DNA of 64,000 bases from Candidatus Aalborgicola danicus (GTDB taxonomy: Bacteria > Pseudomonadota > Gammaproteobacteria > Burkholderiales > Burkholderiaceae_C), in the NCBI GenBank assembly GCA_016703945.1, contig JADJBC010000059.1:310001-374000 (forward strand), written 5' to 3'. The stretch's first letter is position 1. Every line of letters begins with the position of its first letter. This document shows, piece after piece, positions 61,846 to 64,000 of the stretch. Both the position numbers and the translations under genes were made by a program. The notes beneath the pieces were generated by a model, which ran no database searches, was not told where the DNA came from, and saw only the letters and a program-made list of their open reading frames with translations.

Positions 61846-62703
61846 ATGAACCCCTACGTCATCGCACTGCTGTTGGTGACCCTGGTCTGGGGCGCCACCT
61901 TTCCGGTTATCAAGGTGGTCACGTCCCAACTGAGCGGAATCGAGGTCTCTGCCCTGCGGTTCCTCGCAGCAGCCGTTATCCTGGCTCCTTCGGCCATGCA
62001 AGCGCGCTGGAACACTTGGCGCGACGGTGCCGTACTGGGTGCTGTGGCCCTGGTGTCCTATGTCGCCCAGGCGTACGGCCTGGAGTTCATTTCTTCCAAC
62101 CGCAGTGCCTTCCTGACCAGCCTGAATGTTCTGATGGTGCCCCTGCTTGGCATCGCCCTGGGCGCACGCCCTAGCCTGGTAACACTCATAGCCGCCTGTG
62201 TGGCGTGTGGGGGCATTGCCCTGATGTCGTGGGACGGAGGAGCCCATCTGCTGGCCGACGCGGCGACGGTTTTATCGGCTCTTGCCTACGCCATCTATGT
62301 CATTGTGCTGTCTCAGCGAACCCAGCGGCACAAACCGCAAGAACTGGCGGCGACACAAGTCATCTGGATGGCTCTGATTGGTGGCTTGTGGCTGACGCTG
62401 GATGCTTGGCACACCAGCCCCGTCTGGACGCTGCCCAGTCGGCTGAGCCCGGCCATCGTCGCCGGAATCATCTTCCTGGGAATTGTGGCGACAGCTGGCA
62501 TGCTGTTTTTACAAGCCCTGGCTCAAAAACATGTAGCCGCCGAAAAAGCTGCATTGATTTATGCCATGGAGCCCGTTTTCGCGGCCGCCTTCGCGTGGGC
62601 TTGGCTGGCAGAAGTCTTGTCGCCACAAGCTGCCGTTGGCGCGGCCCTGGTCGTATCGGCCATTGTTATGAGCGAATGGAAACAGGCGCGACACCCGGCC
62701 TGA
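61846..62703 (+). CDS. EamA/DMT-family transporter
   Basis: A 285-residue membrane protein with ten predicted TM segments in two EamA repeats: VTLVWGATFPVIKVVTSQLSGIEVSALRFLAAA, FISSNRSAFLTSLNVLMVPLLG, then LAATQVIWMALIGGLW and AAEKAALIYAMEPVFAAAFAWAWLAEVLSPQAAVGAALVVSAIVM. Drug/metabolite exporters of this type have varied substrates; none can be assigned. It follows livF by 39 bases and may be co-transcribed. Confidence 0.9.
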   Translation: MNPYVIALLLVTLVWGATFPVIKVVTSQLSGIEVSALRFLAAAVILAPSAMQARWNTWRDGAVLGAVALVSYVAQAYGLEFISSNRSAFLTSLNVLMVPLLGIALGARPSLVTLIAACVACGGIALMSWDGGAHLLADAATVLSALAYAIYVIVLSQRTQRHKPQELAATQVIWMALIGGLWLTLDAWHTSPVWTLPSRLSPAIVAGIIFLGIVATAGMLFLQALAQKHVAAEKAALIYAMEPVFAAAFAWAWLAEVLSPQAAVGAALVVSAIVMSEWKQARHPA

Positions 62704-62749
62704 CCCGGAACCCACAGTCGGTGTGCCGTAAGGTAAGGAAGGGCAGGAA

Positions 62750-63802
62750 TCAGGGGTGTGCTTTATCCGCCTCTGACGTGAAGGAGTCTGCGAACAACTC
62801 CTCGGCTGGCAGTCCGGCCAATGCGCAAAAGTCCTTTCGGGCGGACTCGATCACCACCGGTGCTCCGCAAGCATAGACCTGGTGCCCACTAAGGTCGGCA
62901 AAATCTTCCAGTACCGCGCGGTGAACAAAACCGGTTCTACCGGTCCACTGGTCTTGCTCACTGGCATCCGACACCACAGGTACATACGTCAGATTGGGCA
63001 TGCTGTGAACTTGCGTTTGAACCCAGGCATCCATATACAGGTCGCTGGGGCGTCGGCCGCCCCAATACAGGGTCACGGGCCGTGTGACGCCCAGGTGTTG
63101 CATATGTTCTATCAGTGCCTTGACAGGCGCAAAGCCGGTACCGGAAGCGAGCAAGATGATGGGTTTCACGGAGTCTTCCCGAAGAAAAAAACTACCGTAC
63201 GGGCCCTCAACCCTCAGAATTTCCTTCTCTTTCATGGCGCCAAACACGTGGTCCGTGAACTTGCCACCCGGCATGTGACGGATATGCAACTCGACGTGCG
63301 GGCCCAAATGGGGCGCATTGGCCATCGAGTAACTGCGCCGAGAGCCGTCACGCAGGATGAATTCCACATACTGACCGGCGCGGTAGGCAAACGGTTCGTT
63401 GGCTGGTAATTGCAACTGCAAGACCATCACGTCAACAGATACTTTGGTCATCGAATTAACCCGTGTGGGCATTTTCTTGATGGGCAACGCGCCAACTTCG
63501 GTCACCTGCCGGGATTCGAGTACCAGGTCAGACTCTGGTACGGCGCAGCAGGTGAGTACAAAACCATTGGCCTCCTCCTCTTCGCTCAGTGCTTTGGTCT
63601 GGTGGGTACCGTGGTGTACCGAACCGGACAGGAGTTTGCATTTGCAGGAACCACAGGCACCGTCTTTGCAGCCATACGGCAGACCAATACCCTGGCGGAT
63701 GCCTGCCGGCAAAACAGCTTCTCCTTCTGTGACATTGAATGTGCGTCCGCTGGGTTGCACCAGAACGGAAAAAAGTGGGCGGACCGCATCGGTTGGCGTC
63801 AT
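62750..63802 (-). CDS. Ferredoxin-type NAD(P)H reductase (CDP-6-deoxy-delta-3,4-glucoseen reductase-like)
   Basis: A 350-residue flavo-iron-sulfur reductase. N-terminal plant-type 2Fe-2S domain with C45, C50, C53 and C85 (GCKDGACGSC ... LTCC), FAD-binding RSYSMANAP (near 156), and NAD(P) domain ILLASGTGFAPVKALIEHMQ. The chain order [2Fe-2S]-FAD-NAD resembles AscD and phenol hydroxylase reductases. It probably supplies electrons to an oxygenase or dehydratase; no partner is adjacent. The ATG 63802 has a GAGGAT site; a longer start at 63838 is possible. Confidence 0.85.
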   Translation of the reverse strand: MTPTDAVRPLFSVLVQPSGRTFNVTEGEAVLPAGIRQGIGLPYGCKDGACGSCKCKLLSGSVHHGTHQTKALSEEEEANGFVLTCCAVPESDLVLESRQVTEVGALPIKKMPTRVNSMTKVSVDVMVLQLQLPANEPFAYRAGQYVEFILRDGSRRSYSMANAPHLGPHVELHIRHMPGGKFTDHVFGAMKEKEILRVEGPYGSFFLREDSVKPIILLASGTGFAPVKALIEHMQHLGVTRPVTLYWGGRRPSDLYMDAWVQTQVHSMPNLTYVPVVSDASEQDQWTGRTGFVHRAVLEDFADLSGHQVYACGAPVVIESARKDFCALAGLPAEELFADSFTSEADKAHP

Positions 63803-63847
63803 GTTGTGGGTATCCTCGGAACTCTTATTTTCAAACAACCTCCGATT

Positions 63848-64000
63848 TTGCCTTCAAACCAGAACCCTCTCGGCGCCTTGCCTGCCCGTTTTCGCCGCGA
63901 ACGTGTGTTGATCGTGGGATGTGGCGACGTCGGCTTGCGTGTAGCCCGGCAATTGACTCCGCGGGTTCAGGTACTGGCATTCACGTCGCAAGGCGCACGT
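63848..64000 (+). CDS. NAD(P)-binding protein, probable SDR/epimerase (5' end only)
   Basis: 51 codons to the window edge: RRERVLIVGCGDVGLRVARQLTPRVQVLAFTSQGAR, with the glycine-rich GCGDVG nucleotide-binding turn of a Rossmann fold near residues 25-30. This fits the extended SDR / NAD-dependent epimerase-like group (YeeZ type), but only the first motif is visible. The start is uncertain (a TTG at 63848 or a later GTG); the gene is divergent from the reductase. Confidence 0.5.
   Translation, partial: MPSNQNPLGALPARFRRERVLIVGCGDVGLRVARQLTPRVQVLAFTSQGAR

Overview
The window is chromosomal DNA of a betaproteobacterium of the order Burkholderiales, most likely family Comamonadaceae near Rhodoferax/Polaromonas. 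This rests on the dnaX-ybaB-recR order, the type B L31, the general protein resemblance, and short dispersed repeats of a kind I associate with that family. About 55 protein genes are recognisable, plus one SRP RNA gene, two tandem glycine riboswitches, one insertion sequence and three families of small repeats. I saw no tRNA, rRNA, CRISPR array or prophage.

Layout. 1-3.0 kb (minus): recR (cut by the window edge), ybaB and dnaX; dnaX carries an A9 slippage run that probably yields the gamma subunit. 3.0-6.0 kb (plus): a polyamine-type periplasmic binding protein coupled to a membrane diguanylate cyclase, then the 4.5S RNA gene. 6.1-13.4 kb (minus): a flavoprotein and the AddA/AddB-type recombination nuclease-helicase pair, with addB frameshifted. 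13.4-17.6 kb (plus): trxA, rho, rpmE and a membrane glycosyltransferase-like gene. 17.6-24.3 kb (minus): pstSCAB-phoU-phoB-phoR. 24.4-30.5 kb (plus): a fasciclin lipoprotein, a binding protein, ppx and an MCE lipid-transport set. 30.5-45 kb (mostly minus): an EAL-CBS-GGDEF protein, a CorA-type channel, a pyruvate-kinase-like protein, sixA, ppk, and an operon of an unknown 81-residue protein, olsB, plcP and a glycosyltransferase. plcP is cut by an IS1595-type element. 45-54.3 kb (plus): glycine riboswitch, gcvT, a Nudix gene, gcvH, gcvP, a second glycine riboswitch with a terminator, a DadA-type dehydrogenase and sdaA. 54.3-64 kb: acetyl-CoA hydrolase/transferase, rarA, livHMGF, a DMT exporter, a ferredoxin-type reductase and the start of an NAD(P)-binding protein.

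How it fits together. The 17-45 kb part is largely a phosphate-starvation island. By eye I find Pho boxes (two 7-mers resembling CTGTCAY, 4 bases apart) in front of pstS, the fasciclin lipoprotein gene, the pyruvate-kinase-like gene, ppk and the olsB operon. They lie beside the genes for the Pst transporter, PhoBR, polyphosphate synthesis and breakdown, and what looks like replacement of phospholipids by ornithine lipids and glycolipids. The 45-54 kb part is a glycine/serine catabolic block under glycine riboswitches.

Caution. At least nine genes (addB, the EAL-GGDEF gene, a small basic protein gene, sixA, ppk, olsB, plcP, gcvT, gcvP) need 1-2 base indels to read through, and several of these lie in short G/C runs. 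This may be a consensus-error signature rather than gene decay. I annotate such genes over their full span and say where the frame breaks.
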